A DNA stretch of 52,219 nucleotides from Burkholderiales bacterium (GCA_019510465.1 JAEKKH010000170.1:1-52219), one strand, 5' to 3'. Counted from the stretch's first letter, positions 29,129 through 39,018 are shown. A program made the numbers and translations. Notes: a model not told the origin generated them from the sequence alone.

Positions 29129-29284
29129 ATGAGCACGCCGCCCGCCGAACCCCGCCCTTCGGACGTCCCCACGCCGCCCGGCGTGTCGCCCGCGCCGGCC
29201 AACGAGCCGCACGGCGAGGATCTCGATCTCGAGGAAGACGTCGCCCCCAACCTGGGCGGCGAGGACCAGATGCAGGACGCCTGA
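29129..29284 (+). CDS. Small acidic proline-rich hypothetical protein
   Basis: This 51-residue protein is rich in Pro at the start and in Asp/Glu at the end (EDLDLEEDVAPNLGG, then EDQMQDA). An AAAGGA ribosome-binding site lies about 7 nt upstream of the ATG. No domain or signal is visible; it is probably disordered and cytoplasmic. It stands alone between the minus-strand regulator pair and the minus-strand GGDEF/EAL gene. Confidence 0.55.
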   Translation: MSTPPAEPRPSDVPTPPGVSPAPANEPHGEDLDLEEDVAPNLGGEDQMQDA

Positions 29285-29303
29285 GCGGCGCCGGGCTGGT
29301 GTG

Positions 29304-31367
29304 CTAGAGGCGGCGCCGCGACGCCGGCAGGCTGAACCAGGACGCGAGCGCGCGCTCCTCCATCCACGGGCCCAGGCGGCGCCCCTGCAGGCCGTCGCAG
29401 CCGGCGGCGATCAGCGCGTCGCACTGCGCCTCGGTGTCGGCGCCGGTGGCGTGCACCTCGAGGTCCATCGCGTGCGCCAGCTGCACCAGCGCGGGCAGCC
29501 AGCGCGCCTCGGTGCCCGCCCGGGCGCCGGCCTGCGACAGCGCGGCGTCCAGCTTGACGCCGGCCAGCGGCAGGCGGCGCAGCACGGCCAGCGAGCTGGT
29601 GCCGTCGCCGTAGCCCTCGAGCAGCACGCGCACGCCCTGGCGCGCCAGCGAGCGCACCGCCGCGAGGGCGGCGTCGGGATCGGCGTGCAGCGCCGACTCC
29701 GTGACGTCGATCTCGAGCTCGGACGGCGTACAGCCGGCCACGTCGAGGGCCGCCGCGACGCGGCGCGCATAGCCGGGCTGCGTCAGTTGCCAGTCGGACA
29801 CGTTGATGTTCAGGCGCATCGCGTGGCCCGCGGCACGCCATCCCCGCAGCTGCAGCAGCCCCTGTTCCAGCACCCAGTCGTCCAGCGCGCCGACGAGGCC
29901 GCGTTCCTCGGCGACGCCCATGAACTGGCTGGCCGGCAGCTCGCCCAGCTCGCGGTCGCGCCAGCGCAGGTGCACCTCGATGGCAACGGCCAGGCCGGTC
30001 CGGGTGTCGAAGCGCGGCTGCCCGGCGAGCCGGAAGCGCCCCTCGCCGGCCGCGTGCAGCAGGCCGGCCTCGATGCGGTCGCGCCGGCGGCGCCACGAGT
30101 CGAAGCCGAACTTGTGCACCGCGAACGCCGAGCGCGTCGCCTGCTGCGCGCGATGCATCGCGATCTCGACATGTCGCAGGATCTCGTCGGCCGACAAGCC
30201 GACGCCGGGCCAGCAGCCGATGCCGATCGCCGCCGGCACCCCGCCGGCGCGCTCCTGCGCCTCGATCAGCCGGCGCGCCGCGGCCTCGGCGGCGGCCTCG
30301 CTGGCGTAGTCGATCAGCACGCCGAAACGGCTGCCGCCCAGGCGCGCGCAGTAGTGCGGCTGGCGCATCGCGCCGCGCACCTGCCCGGCCAGCTCGGACA
30401 GCCGGCGGGCGCCGGCGGCGCTGTCGCCGCCCTCGCCGAACAACGCGTCGCGGTTGAACTCGACGACCAGCACGGCGAAGCCGGCGCTCGCGCGCCCGGC
30501 GCGCAGCGTCTCCTCCAGCGTCGCGATGAAGCCGCTGCGGTTGGGCAGGTTCGTGAGCTGGTCGACGCCGAGATTGCCCGGTTCGCGCGGCGCGCCCGTG
30601 CGGTACGGGTTGCGTTCGCGGAAGGAGAACACGCGCCCGATCGGCCGGCCCTGGCTCCATTGCGGTTGCGCGTGGCGCTCGATGACGGCGCCGTTGACCT
30701 GCGCGATCTCGTCGATCGCCTCGGACAGCGTGTGCGCGAACACCTCCTCCAGCCGGCGGTCGTACGCGTCGACGTCCATCACGTTCATGCGCACCCAGTC
30801 GTGCACGGCGCGGTCATCCCCGGCGTGCAGCACGGACTCGGGCAGCGACCACATGCGCGCGAAGCGGCGGTTGAACGCGCGGATGCGGCCGGCGAGATCG
30901 GTGACGAGGATGGCGTCGGCCGTCGCCTCGAGCGTCGCGCGCAGCTCGGCCAGCGCGGTCTCGCGCTCGAGCTCGATGCGGTGCTCGCGGCTTCGGTCGC
31001 GCACCGTCACGAGGAACAGCGCGCTGCCGTCGGCCAGCCACAGCGGCGCGATGCGGCGCGAGACGGCGCGGGTGGCGCCGCCGGACAGGTGCAGCTCGGT
31101 GTCGCTTTCCAGGACGCTGACGACGCCGCAGCGCGCGCCGTCCCAGTAGGCCAGGTCCTCGAGGTCGGTGATGGCGTCCTCGGCGTCCAGTCCTTCGAGG
31201 TCCTTGCGCCCGAGCAGTTCCCCGGCCTCGGGGTTGGCGGCGACGATGTGGCCGCGCGCGGCGTCCACCAGCCAGGCCGGATGGCCGAGCGCGGCGAGCG
31301 CCGCCAGCACGCCGGCGAGCGATTCGGTCGCCGGCGCCTGCGTCAGGCGCGGCATCGCGGGCGTCAT
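29304..31367 (-). CDS. PAS-GGDEF-EAL protein with degenerate catalytic sites
   Basis: The 687-residue protein has two PAS-like sensors (about residues 15-115 and 145-255), a GGDEF domain (about 285-425) and an EAL domain (about 440-680). The diguanylate cyclase signature is GGSRF instead of GGDEF. In the EAL domain, EAL reads EVH, DDFGTG reads EGYGDG and the EGVET glutamate is replaced (TGADTE), although VTES and the Lys of VKLD remain. Both activities are therefore probably lost, and the protein may act as a c-di-GMP or PAS-ligand effector. Its ATG overlaps the HD-GYP stop (ATGA), so the pair is coupled. Confidence 0.88.
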   Translation of the reverse strand: MTPAMPRLTQAPATESLAGVLAALAALGHPAWLVDAARGHIVAANPEAGELLGRKDLEGLDAEDAITDLEDLAYWDGARCGVVSVLESDTELHLSGGATRAVSRRIAPLWLADGSALFLVTVRDRSREHRIELERETALAELRATLEATADAILVTDLAGRIRAFNRRFARMWSLPESVLHAGDDRAVHDWVRMNVMDVDAYDRRLEEVFAHTLSEAIDEIAQVNGAVIERHAQPQWSQGRPIGRVFSFRERNPYRTGAPREPGNLGVDQLTNLPNRSGFIATLEETLRAGRASAGFAVLVVEFNRDALFGEGGDSAAGARRLSELAGQVRGAMRQPHYCARLGGSRFGVLIDYASEAAAEAAARRLIEAQERAGGVPAAIGIGCWPGVGLSADEILRHVEIAMHRAQQATRSAFAVHKFGFDSWRRRRDRIEAGLLHAAGEGRFRLAGQPRFDTRTGLAVAIEVHLRWRDRELGELPASQFMGVAEERGLVGALDDWVLEQGLLQLRGWRAAGHAMRLNINVSDWQLTQPGYARRVAAALDVAGCTPSELEIDVTESALHADPDAALAAVRSLARQGVRVLLEGYGDGTSSLAVLRRLPLAGVKLDAALSQAGARAGTEARWLPALVQLAHAMDLEVHATGADTEAQCDALIAAGCDGLQGRRLGPWMEERALASWFSLPASRRRL

Positions 31368-32647
31368 GCCGCGGCCTCTTCCGCCACGTCTTCCCTCGGC
31401 GCGCTTTCGACGTCGAAGAAGTAGGAGATGCGCTGGCGCGGCTTCAGGTAATCGAGCGCCCGGCCAGGCAACTGCACCGGCTTGAGGCTGCGCCGGATGC
31501 CCAGCTGCGGCGTCTTCTCGAGGTCGAGGTGCACCGCCTCCTCGAGCGGCACGGACGGGTCGTAGACCAGCACGCGCGGCTTGAGCGGATGCGCGGCGTT
31601 GACCGTCATCACCATCGCGAAGCGCTCGTCGCTCAGTTGCACCACGGAGCCCGGCGGGTAGATGCCCATCATCTTGATGAATCCCGACAACAAGGTCTCG
31701 TCGAACTTCGAGCGGCACTGCGCGAACAGGCGCGACAAGGCCTCGTGCGGCGTGATGGAGTGCGCCGGCGAGGCCGCGTTGCACAGGTTGTCGTAGCGGT
31801 TGACCAGCGCCACGATGCGCGCCGGCAGCGACATGCGCGGCAGCATCAGGGCGCTCGGGAACCCGCTGCCGTCGGCGAGTTCGTGGTGCTGCGCGATCAC
31901 CAGCTGCGCATCGGCCGACAGCCCCATGCGACGGCCCAGGATCAGGCCCTGGGCGACATGGTCGCGGTACAGGGCGGCCTCGCCGGCGTTGAAGTCCTCG
32001 CGCGGCAGGCGCACCCGGTCGGGCAGCGCGATCTTGCCGACATCGTGCATCAGCGCGCCGACGCCGAGCTCCATGAGCACGTCGACGGGAATGTTCAGCT
32101 GGCGGCCGAGCATCAGCGAGACGACCGTGACGTTGAGGGCATGCGACGCGTGGCGGTCGCTGGACATCTCGCCCAGCACGCGCAGGCAGGGCTCACCCTC
32201 GACCAGCATCTTGTCGAGCAGCGCGCGCGCCAGCAGCTGCGCCTCGGCGTTGGCGGCGGCGGGGTCGGTCAGCACCTTGTCGTTGGTGCGCCGCAGGTCG
32301 CGGCAGGCTTCGGTGAACTGGCGCTCGCAGCGCTGGGCGATCTCCAGCTGCGCCTGCAGCGCCATGCGGGCCAGCTGGCGAACGTCCAGCGGCTTGGGCG
32401 CCTCCTCCTCGTCGGCGGCCGCCGCGGCGACTCCGGTGGCACCGGCGGTCTCGACGGCGGGCTGCTCGACGTCGCTGCGCTCCGGACTCCACGTCAGCCG
32501 CGTCAGGCCGAGCGAGCGGATCGTCTCGATCTGCTCGCTGGAGGTCAGCTTGAAACTCGACAGCGGGAACGGATGCGACATCCAGCCGACGTTCAGGTGA
32601 ACGAACATGCCGATGCGCAGGGCGCTCGCGTGGATGGGGGTGGTCAT
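31364..32647 (-). CDS. HD-GYP domain protein (c-di-GMP phosphodiesterase family)
   Basis: The 427-residue protein begins with a DUF3391-like region (IHASALRIGMFVHLNVGW, SFKLTSSEQIETIRSLG), then an HD-GYP domain from about residue 155. Metal ligands are visible: HASHALNV, HD in LMHDVGKIALPD (His201-Asp202), and HHE at 254-256. The GYP motif reads GFP (DGSGFPS), a conservative variant, so c-di-GMP hydrolysis remains plausible. AAGGAA precedes the ATG. It is co-translated with the downstream degenerate GGDEF-EAL protein. Confidence 0.92.
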   Translation of the reverse strand: MTTPIHASALRIGMFVHLNVGWMSHPFPLSSFKLTSSEQIETIRSLGLTRLTWSPERSDVEQPAVETAGATGVAAAAADEEEAPKPLDVRQLARMALQAQLEIAQRCERQFTEACRDLRRTNDKVLTDPAAANAEAQLLARALLDKMLVEGEPCLRVLGEMSSDRHASHALNVTVVSLMLGRQLNIPVDVLMELGVGALMHDVGKIALPDRVRLPREDFNAGEAALYRDHVAQGLILGRRMGLSADAQLVIAQHHELADGSGFPSALMLPRMSLPARIVALVNRYDNLCNAASPAHSITPHEALSRLFAQCRSKFDETLLSGFIKMMGIYPPGSVVQLSDERFAMVMTVNAAHPLKPRVLVYDPSVPLEEAVHLDLEKTPQLGIRRSLKPVQLPGRALDYLKPRQRISYFFDVESAPREDVAEEAAA

Positions 32648-32803
32648 GCGACAGGTTCCTTGGCTGCCCGTGAGGGCCCGGGCAGCTTCTTCCTCCGTGA
32701 AATCGGCCGGATCACCGCCCGACTTGAGCGGAGGGATCACCTGATGAACCGGATGGCGCCACAAAGCGCGCAAAATCCGCCGGCAGGATCCGGATTTCGA
32801 ATA

Positions 32804-32824
32804 ATTGTTCTTCCTGCGAACAAT
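32804..32824. promoter_or_regulatory. Palindromic operator candidate upstream of the thiolase gene
   Basis: A perfect 7-bp inverted repeat, ATTGTTC - 7 nt - GAACAAT, lies 26 bp upstream of the thiolase ATG in an AT-rich patch. Position and symmetry fit a repressor or activator dimer site. IclR-type regulators often control 3-oxoadipate genes, but no such regulator is in the window. Confidence 0.45.
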
Positions 32825-32850
32825 GTTGCTGGACGAGACGCCTACCCACC

Positions 32851-34053
32851 ATGACCGACGCCTTCATCTGCGATGCCTTGCGCACGCCCTTCGGCCGCTA
32901 CGGCGGCACCCTCTCCGCGGTGCGTGCCGACGATCTAGGGGCCATTCCAATCCGGGCGCTGCTCGCACGCCATCCCGAACTCGATCCCGCGGCGATCGAC
33001 GACGTCCTGTACGGCTGCGCCAACCAGGCGGGCGAGGACAACCGCAACGTCGCGCGAATGAGCGCCCTGCTGGCCGGACTGCCGGCGGACGTGCCCGGCG
33101 TCACGCTGAACCGCCTGTGCGGCTCCGGCCTGAACGCCGTGGGCAGCGCCGCCCGGGCGATCCGCGCCGGCGAAGCCGAACTGCTCGTTGCAGGGGGCGT
33201 GGAAAGCATGAGCCGCGCGCCGTTCGTCATGCCCAAGGCGACCTCGGCCTTCGCGCGCGAGAACGCGGTCTACGACACCACGATCGGCTGGCGCTTCGTC
33301 AACCCGCTGATGAAGTCGCGCTACGGCATCGATTCCATGCCCGAGACGGCCGAGAACGTGGCCGACGACTTCGGGATCAGCCGCGGCGACCAGGACGCGC
33401 TGGCGCTGCGCTCGCAGCTGCGCGCGGTCGATGCCCAGAAGCGCGGCTTCTTCGACGCCGAGATCACGCCGGTCACCGTGCCGCAGAAGAAGGGCGACGC
33501 GATCGTCGTCGCCAAGGACGAGCACCCGCGCGAGACCTCGCTGGACGCGCTCGCCAGGTTGAAGCCCATCGTGCGCCCGGACGGCACGATCACCGCGGGC
33601 AACGCCTCCGGCGTCAACGACGGCGCCTGCGCGCTGCTGCTGGCCAGCGCCTCCGGCGCCAAGGCGCACGGGCTGACGCCGCGCGCGCGCGTGCTGGGCA
33701 TGGCGGTGGCCGGCGTCGCGCCGCGCATCATGGGCATCGGCCCGGCGCCGGCGTCCAAGAAGCTGCTGGCGCGCCTGGGCCTGACCATCGCGCAGATGGA
33801 CGTCATCGAACTGAACGAGGCGTTCGCGGCGCAAGGCCTGGCGGTGCTGCGCCAGCTGGGCGTGGCGGACGACGACGCGCGCGTCAACCCGAACGGCGGC
33901 GCGATCGCGCTTGGCCACCCGCTGGGCGCCAGCGGCGCGCGCCTGGTGACGACCGCGGTCAACCAGCTTCACGCCACCGGGGGCCGCTATGCGTTGTGCA
34001 CGATGTGCATCGGCGTTGGCCAGGGCATCGCGCTGGTCGTCGAGCGGGTGTGA
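32851..34053 (+). CDS. 3-oxoadipyl-CoA thiolase (PcaF/PaaJ type)
   Basis: The 400-residue thiolase cleaves a 3-oxoacyl-CoA with CoA. The acyl-accepting Cys90 is in LNRLCGSGLNAVGSA, the catalytic His in GGAIALGHPLGASGAR, and the second Cys in CTMCIGVGQG. The opening FICDALRTPFGRYGG and DVLYGCANQAGEDNRNVARM favour the beta-ketoadipyl-CoA group (aromatic or phenylacetate breakdown) over acetoacetyl-CoA thiolases. It stands alone, without other pca or paa genes nearby, so the pathway is not settled by context. Confidence 0.9.
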   Translation: MTDAFICDALRTPFGRYGGTLSAVRADDLGAIPIRALLARHPELDPAAIDDVLYGCANQAGEDNRNVARMSALLAGLPADVPGVTLNRLCGSGLNAVGSAARAIRAGEAELLVAGGVESMSRAPFVMPKATSAFARENAVYDTTIGWRFVNPLMKSRYGIDSMPETAENVADDFGISRGDQDALALRSQLRAVDAQKRGFFDAEITPVTVPQKKGDAIVVAKDEHPRETSLDALARLKPIVRPDGTITAGNASGVNDGACALLLASASGAKAHGLTPRARVLGMAVAGVAPRIMGIGPAPASKKLLARLGLTIAQMDVIELNEAFAAQGLAVLRQLGVADDDARVNPNGGAIALGHPLGASGARLVTTAVNQLHATGGRYALCTMCIGVGQGIALVVERV

Positions 34054-34144
34054 GGCAGGCGGCGCTTTCCGAGGGCCCTCGAACAGGACGCCGCCGGCGA
34101 CCCGAGGCGAGGGCGCGACCCGGAACGCCCGCCGATGGTCGCGA

Positions 34145-34546
34145 TCAGCCGACGGACGGCGGCTGCCACAGCTCGATCCGGTTGCCCTCCGGATCGGTCA
34201 CCCAGCCGAACTTGCCGTACTCGGAGACCTCGGTCTTGTCGTCGACGGCGCAGCCTTCGCGCTTGAGCAGCGCCAGCAGCGTCTCCAGGTCGGCCACGCG
34301 GTAGTTGATCATGAAGGGCGCGCCGCGCGTGCCGCCGAAGTAGTCGCTGTCGGCAGGAAAGACGCACCAGGTGGTGTGCGAGGCCAGCGGCGTCGGGCTG
34401 CCCGGCGGTTGGGTGGACGCGGGCGGCAGCGCGAGGCCGCCCCAGTCCTGGATGTCCAGCCCCAGGTGGCGCCTGTACCAGGCCCGCAGCCCTTCGGCGT
34501 CGCGCGCCTTGAAGAACACGCCGCCGATCCCGGTCACTCGTTGCAT
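34145..34546 (-). CDS. VOC superfamily (glyoxalase-like) protein
   Basis: The 133-residue protein has the paired beta-alpha-beta pattern of the vicinal oxygen chelate fold: GIGGVFFKARDAEGLRAWY, then FMINYRVADLETLLALLK and the closing GWVTDPEGNRIELWQPP with a Glu metal-ligand position. Function cannot be told from sequence; family members include glyoxalases, dioxygenases and resistance proteins. It lies between the thiolase gene (convergent) and the RDD gene. Confidence 0.87.
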   Translation of the reverse strand: MQRVTGIGGVFFKARDAEGLRAWYRRHLGLDIQDWGGLALPPASTQPPGSPTPLASHTTWCVFPADSDYFGGTRGAPFMINYRVADLETLLALLKREGCAVDDKTEVSEYGKFGWVTDPEGNRIELWQPPSVG

Positions 34547-34586
34547 CGCTGCGCTCCTGTCGTCGATGCCGGGCGCTGCAGCAGGA

Positions 34587-35011
34587 TCAGCGCCGGCGGT
34601 GGATCACCACGGTGCGCGCCATCTTGTCATGCCACGCCTGCTTGCGCGCGTCGAAGGCCACCCAGACGAAGCCCAGGAACAGCGGCGTGACCGACACGAA
34701 GAAGCCGACGTAGCGCGTCAGCGCCTGCCAGAAGTCGAGCGTCGCCCCGGTCTGCGCATCCACGACGACGGCCTTGATCGCCATCTTGCCCGGCGTCGCG
34801 CCCTTGAACACCCAGAAGGCGACGTAGGCCGCGCCCGGCACGACCCAGTTGACGAAGAAGGCGGCGCCGCCCTGCGCGTAGGCCCAGCCGTCGCCGATCA
34901 GGGCCACGGTCACGGGCACCACGATGAACATCACGCCGACCAGGTCGATCAGCGAAGCGGCCACGCGCGCCCAGAAGCCGACGTACTCGACGCCCTCCCG
35001 TGCCGTGCCGG

Positions 35012-35015
<4 letters not shown>
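34587..35015 (-). CDS. RDD family membrane protein
   Basis: The 142-residue protein has about three membrane helices and the RDD pattern: FWARVAASLIDLVGV with the Arg/Asp pair, the family motif KGATPGKMAIKAVVVDAQTG, and a last helix. The function is unknown. Its ATG overlaps the DAHP synthase stop codon (ATGA), so it is translationally coupled to that gene, an odd partner for a cytosolic shikimate enzyme. Confidence 0.88.
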
Positions 35016-36136
<1,121 letters not shown>

Positions 36137-36210
36137 CACCAAGCTTTCAGGAATCCTCGCGCCGAGGCGGCGCGTGCCCGATTATCGGGCAGCCGTGTTG
36201 CGGCCGGGCA

Positions 36211-36816
36211 TCAGGGGGCAATCGCCTCGACCTGGACGACCAGGTGCACGTCGTCGCCGACGAACGGCAGCCCCATCGTCGCGCCGAAGCGGCTGCGCTT
36301 CAACTCACCGTCGAAGTCGCCGCCGCAGACCTGGCGCCCGAGCATCGCGTCCTGCCGGCAGGCGAACGAACGCGCCACCAGCGACAACGGCTCGCCGACG
36401 CCGCGCAGCGTGAACTCGCCGCGCACCTCCTGGACGCCGCCGGCGGCGTCGAAGCGGAACCGGGTCGCGACGAAATACGCCTCGGGGTACTCGGTCGTCG
36501 CCAGCAGGTCGGGCTCGCGCAGGCGCGCGTCGAGCGCGCGCGAGCCCGTCGAGAGCGTGGTGACGGGGATGCGCAGGCGCAGGTCGCCCGTCTTCGCGCC
36601 GCGGTCGATCGTCACCTCGCCGCCGACCGGGCCGATGCGCCCCCGCAGCGTCGACGTGCCGAAGTGCATCACCTCGAAGGTGACGAACGTGTGGTTCGGG
36701 TCGAGCTGGTACGTCACCGGTCCTGCGACGGACTGCGCCAGCGCGGCGTTGGCGCCAAGGATTGCAATCGCCGACGAAACGATGGCGCATGCCGGCCAGG
36801 CGCGGGGCGCAAGCAC
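36211..36816 (-). CDS. YceI family periplasmic protein, paralogue 1
   Basis: YceI proteins are lipocalin-like beta barrels that bind polyisoprenoids or other lipids in the periplasm. After the signal peptide comes YQLDPNHTFVTFEVMHFGTSTLRGRI, then RQVCGGDFDGELKRSRFG. There is no ATG in a good place: the frame is open through the repeats upstream. GTG at 36816 is proposed because it puts a normal signal peptide (SSAIAILGANAALAQ) at the N terminus, giving 201 residues. That codon lies inside repeat copy 2, so the start may have been created or moved by the repeat. Confidence 0.82.
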   Translation of the reverse strand: MLAPRAWPACAIVSSAIAILGANAALAQSVAGPVTYQLDPNHTFVTFEVMHFGTSTLRGRIGPVGGEVTIDRGAKTGDLRLRIPVTTLSTGSRALDARLREPDLLATTEYPEAYFVATRFRFDAAGGVQEVRGEFTLRGVGEPLSLVARSFACRQDAMLGRQVCGGDFDGELKRSRFGATMGLPFVGDDVHLVVQVEAIAP

Positions 36817-36880
36817 CGGGCCGCCGCGCTGGGCCGCTCCGGAGCAAGGCCGAACAACCCCCGGGGCGGTTGTCAGCGGC
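36800..36880 (-). repeat. Dispersed extragenic repeat, copy 2 (tandem)
   Basis: This is the first of two tandem copies with an 87-bp period. Shared blocks with copy 3 are GGCGCAAGC, GGCCGCCGCGCT, GGCCGCTCCGGAGCAAGGCCGA and a TGTCAGCGG end. It covers the proposed start codon of the first YceI gene. The same element appears in opposite orientation at 17121-17200. Confidence 0.7.
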
Positions 36881-36886
36881 TGCCAA

Positions 36887-36966
36887 GCGCAGGGCGCAAG
36901 CGCTCGGCCGCCGCGCTCGGCCGCTCCGGAGCAAGGCCGAGCGCCCCCTCGGGGGGCTGTCAGCGG
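36887..36966 (-). repeat. Dispersed extragenic repeat, copy 3 (tandem)
   Basis: This is the second tandem copy, about 80 percent like copy 2 by eye. It adds a GCCCCCTCGGGGGGC hairpin and is followed at once by the perfect palindrome GTCAGCGG AGTA CCGCTGAC (minus strand). It fills most of the gap between the first and second YceI genes. Confidence 0.7.
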
Positions 36967-36985
36967 TACTCCGCTGACTGGGGGC

Positions 36986-37561
36986 TCACTGCTTGACGGC
37001 TTCAACCTGGATCACCAGGTGCACGTTGTCGGGGAAGCCGTAGTTCAGGCCATACGACACCCCGTACTGGCTGCGCACGATCGTCGCGTCGAAGTCGCCG
37101 CCGCAGACCTCGCGCTTGACCATCGGGTTCATGTAGCAGTTGAAGTTCTGGGCCTTCAGCACGACCGGGTTGGTCTTGCCGTTCAGCGTCAGGTTGCCGT
37201 CGATCTCGGCGACCTTGTCCCCGTTGAAGACGAACTTGCTGGCCACGAGCTTGGCGGTCGGGTTCGCGGCGACGTTGAGGATCTCGTCGCTCGAGATGTG
37301 CGAGGTGAACTTGGGATAGCCGGTGTCCAGCGACGTGGTGTCGACGGTGACGTCCAGCGAGCCGGTCTTGGCGGCCTTGTCCAGCGTGACGGTGCCGGTC
37401 GTCTTGTTGAAGCGGCCGCGGTTGGTCGAGGTGCCGAAGTGGCCGATCTCGAACGTGGCGAAAGTATGGGTCGGGTCGATGGCGTAGGTGGCCGACTCGG
37501 CGTGGGCGGAGGCGGCGAAGCCGAGGGCGGCCGCGACGGCCAGCAGCGAGAACTTGGTCAT
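36986..37561 (-). CDS. YceI family periplasmic protein, paralogue 2
   Basis: The 191-residue protein has a signal peptide (MTKFSLLAVAAALGFAASAHA) and a full YceI domain: YAIDPTHTFATFEIGHFGTS, then NRGRFNKTTGTVTLD and REVCGGDFDATIVRSQYG. It is closely related to paralogue 1 (both keep the CGGDFD segment) and less so to paralogue 3. Lipid binding is the family property; the ligand is unknown. It has GGAG upstream of the ATG. Confidence 0.93.
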   Translation of the reverse strand: MTKFSLLAVAAALGFAASAHAESATYAIDPTHTFATFEIGHFGTSTNRGRFNKTTGTVTLDKAAKTGSLDVTVDTTSLDTGYPKFTSHISSDEILNVAANPTAKLVASKFVFNGDKVAEIDGNLTLNGKTNPVVLKAQNFNCYMNPMVKREVCGGDFDATIVRSQYGVSYGLNYGFPDNVHLVIQVEAVKQ

Positions 37562-37653
37562 GGGAGGGGCTCCAGGGGTCAGGAATCGTTGGATGAAAGC
37601 GTTCCGGCGCTGACCGCACCGCCGGCTGCCGCCCCGTGCGGGGCCGGGGGAAA

Positions 37654-38220
37654 TCAGAGCGGCGCGATGCCGGTGAGGACGATCTTGAACTTCACGGCCA
37701 CCTCGTCGGTCAGCTGCGAGGTGTCGGTCCACTCGCCTTCGCCGATGTGGAACTCGTTGCGCCTGATGGTGAACGCGCCGGTGGCGGTGGTGTTGGCGCC
37801 GGCCTGGGCCAGCGCGATCGGCACCACCACGTCCTTGCTGATGCCCTTGACCGTCAGCTTGCCGGCGACGTCGAACTTGCCGCCGCCCTTGGCCTTCAGC
37901 GAGGTCGACGCGAACGTGGCGTTGGGGAACTTGGCGACGTTGAACCACGTGGCCTTGGGCACCTCGGAATCCGTCTCCGGGTTGCCGAACGAGGCGCTGG
38001 CGGTGGCGATCGTGAACGCCACCTTGCCGGCCTCGGGCTTCTTCGGGTCGAACGCGATGTCGGCCGTCCACTGGCCGAACTTGCCCTCGACGGGAACGCC
38101 CATCTCCTTGATCGCGAACGTGATCTGGCTCTGCGCGGGGACCACCTTGGCCTGGGCGAAGGCGACGCCGGACAGCGCGAGCGAGGCAGCGAGGACGAAG
38201 GCAGTGCGGAACTTGGTCAT
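37654..38220 (-). CDS. YceI family periplasmic protein, paralogue 3
   Basis: The 188-residue protein has a signal peptide ending AFAQA and a YceI domain of a second subtype: VPAQSQITFAIKEMGVPVEGKF, then ASASFGNPETDSEVPKATWFNV and RNEFHIGEGEWTD. It lacks the CGGDFD segment of its two neighbours. It lies 31 bp downstream of the cytochrome b561 gene and is first in the YceI series, so it probably shares that transcript. Confidence 0.93.
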   Translation of the reverse strand: MTKFRTAFVLAASLALSGVAFAQAKVVPAQSQITFAIKEMGVPVEGKFGQWTADIAFDPKKPEAGKVAFTIATASASFGNPETDSEVPKATWFNVAKFPNATFASTSLKAKGGGKFDVAGKLTVKGISKDVVVPIALAQAGANTTATGAFTIRRNEFHIGEGEWTDTSQLTDEVAVKFKIVLTGIAPL

Positions 38221-38251
38221 GGCGTGGGTCTTTCGAGAGGAATCGGGGGAG

Positions 38252-38791
38252 TCAGGCGCGGCCGGGGAGCATGCGGCGGATCAGCCCGTCGCGGTCGATC
38301 ACCATGTGCTTGCCGACGGCGGCCAGGTGCAGGCACACGAGGCCGAACAGCACCCAGGCGAGACCGCCGTGCCAGGGCTTGATGGCCTCGGCCAGCGCGT
38401 GATCCTTGGGAACGAAGTCGGGCAGCGGCAGCACGCCGAACAGGACGATCGGGAAGCCCGCGGCGGAGCTGTAGGCCCAGCCCACCAGCGGCACCGCGAA
38501 GAACAGCGCGTACAGCGCCCAGTGCGTGGTGGAGGCCGCCGTGTGCTGCCACTTCGGCGCCGGCAATTCGGCCGGCGGCCGGTGCGTCAGGCGCCACAGC
38601 AGGCGCAGCGCGGCCAGCGTGAGGATCGTGGCGCCCGTCCACTTGTGATAGTTGTAAAGCTTGAGGCGCGTCATCGACATCGGCAGGTCGGCCATGTACA
38701 GCCCCAGGCAGAAGTTGCCGAGGATCGCCAGGGCCATCACCCAGTGCAGGGCGATGGCGGTTCGGGTGTAGCGCGAGGCGGGCTGGTTCAT
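38252..38791 (-). CDS. Cytochrome b561 family protein
   Basis: The 179-residue membrane protein has four helices with haem-ligand histidines: ALHWVMALAI, YNYHKWTGATI, KPWHGGLAWVLFGLVCLHLAAVGKH. The opening SRYTRTAIALHW and YHKWTG are typical of the bacterial b561 group, which moves electrons between quinone and partners. Genes for YceI proteins often follow such cytochromes, which suggests a lipid- or quinone-linked role for the series. Confidence 0.93.
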   Translation of the reverse strand: MNQPASRYTRTAIALHWVMALAILGNFCLGLYMADLPMSMTRLKLYNYHKWTGATILTLAALRLLWRLTHRPPAELPAPKWQHTAASTTHWALYALFFAVPLVGWAYSSAAGFPIVLFGVLPLPDFVPKDHALAEAIKPWHGGLAWVLFGLVCLHLAAVGKHMVIDRDGLIRRMLPGRA

Positions 38792-39018
38792 GGCGTGGAG
38801 GTTCTCGAGAGGAATGCGGCGTCGCCGACGGGTCGGCGGCGTTGCATCGTGGATGCCAGTGTCCCGGCGATGGGCGGCGTTGGCATTGCGGACGATTGAC
38901 GCCGCACTTCAGTTGCTTTGAATGGTAGTTCAGCCGAGATGTCCCTGCAGGATCGTGAAACGCCTGCGGCCGCCTGCCCCGACGCGCCGCTCGCCGGCGG
39001 GTCCGATTGCGGCGGCGC

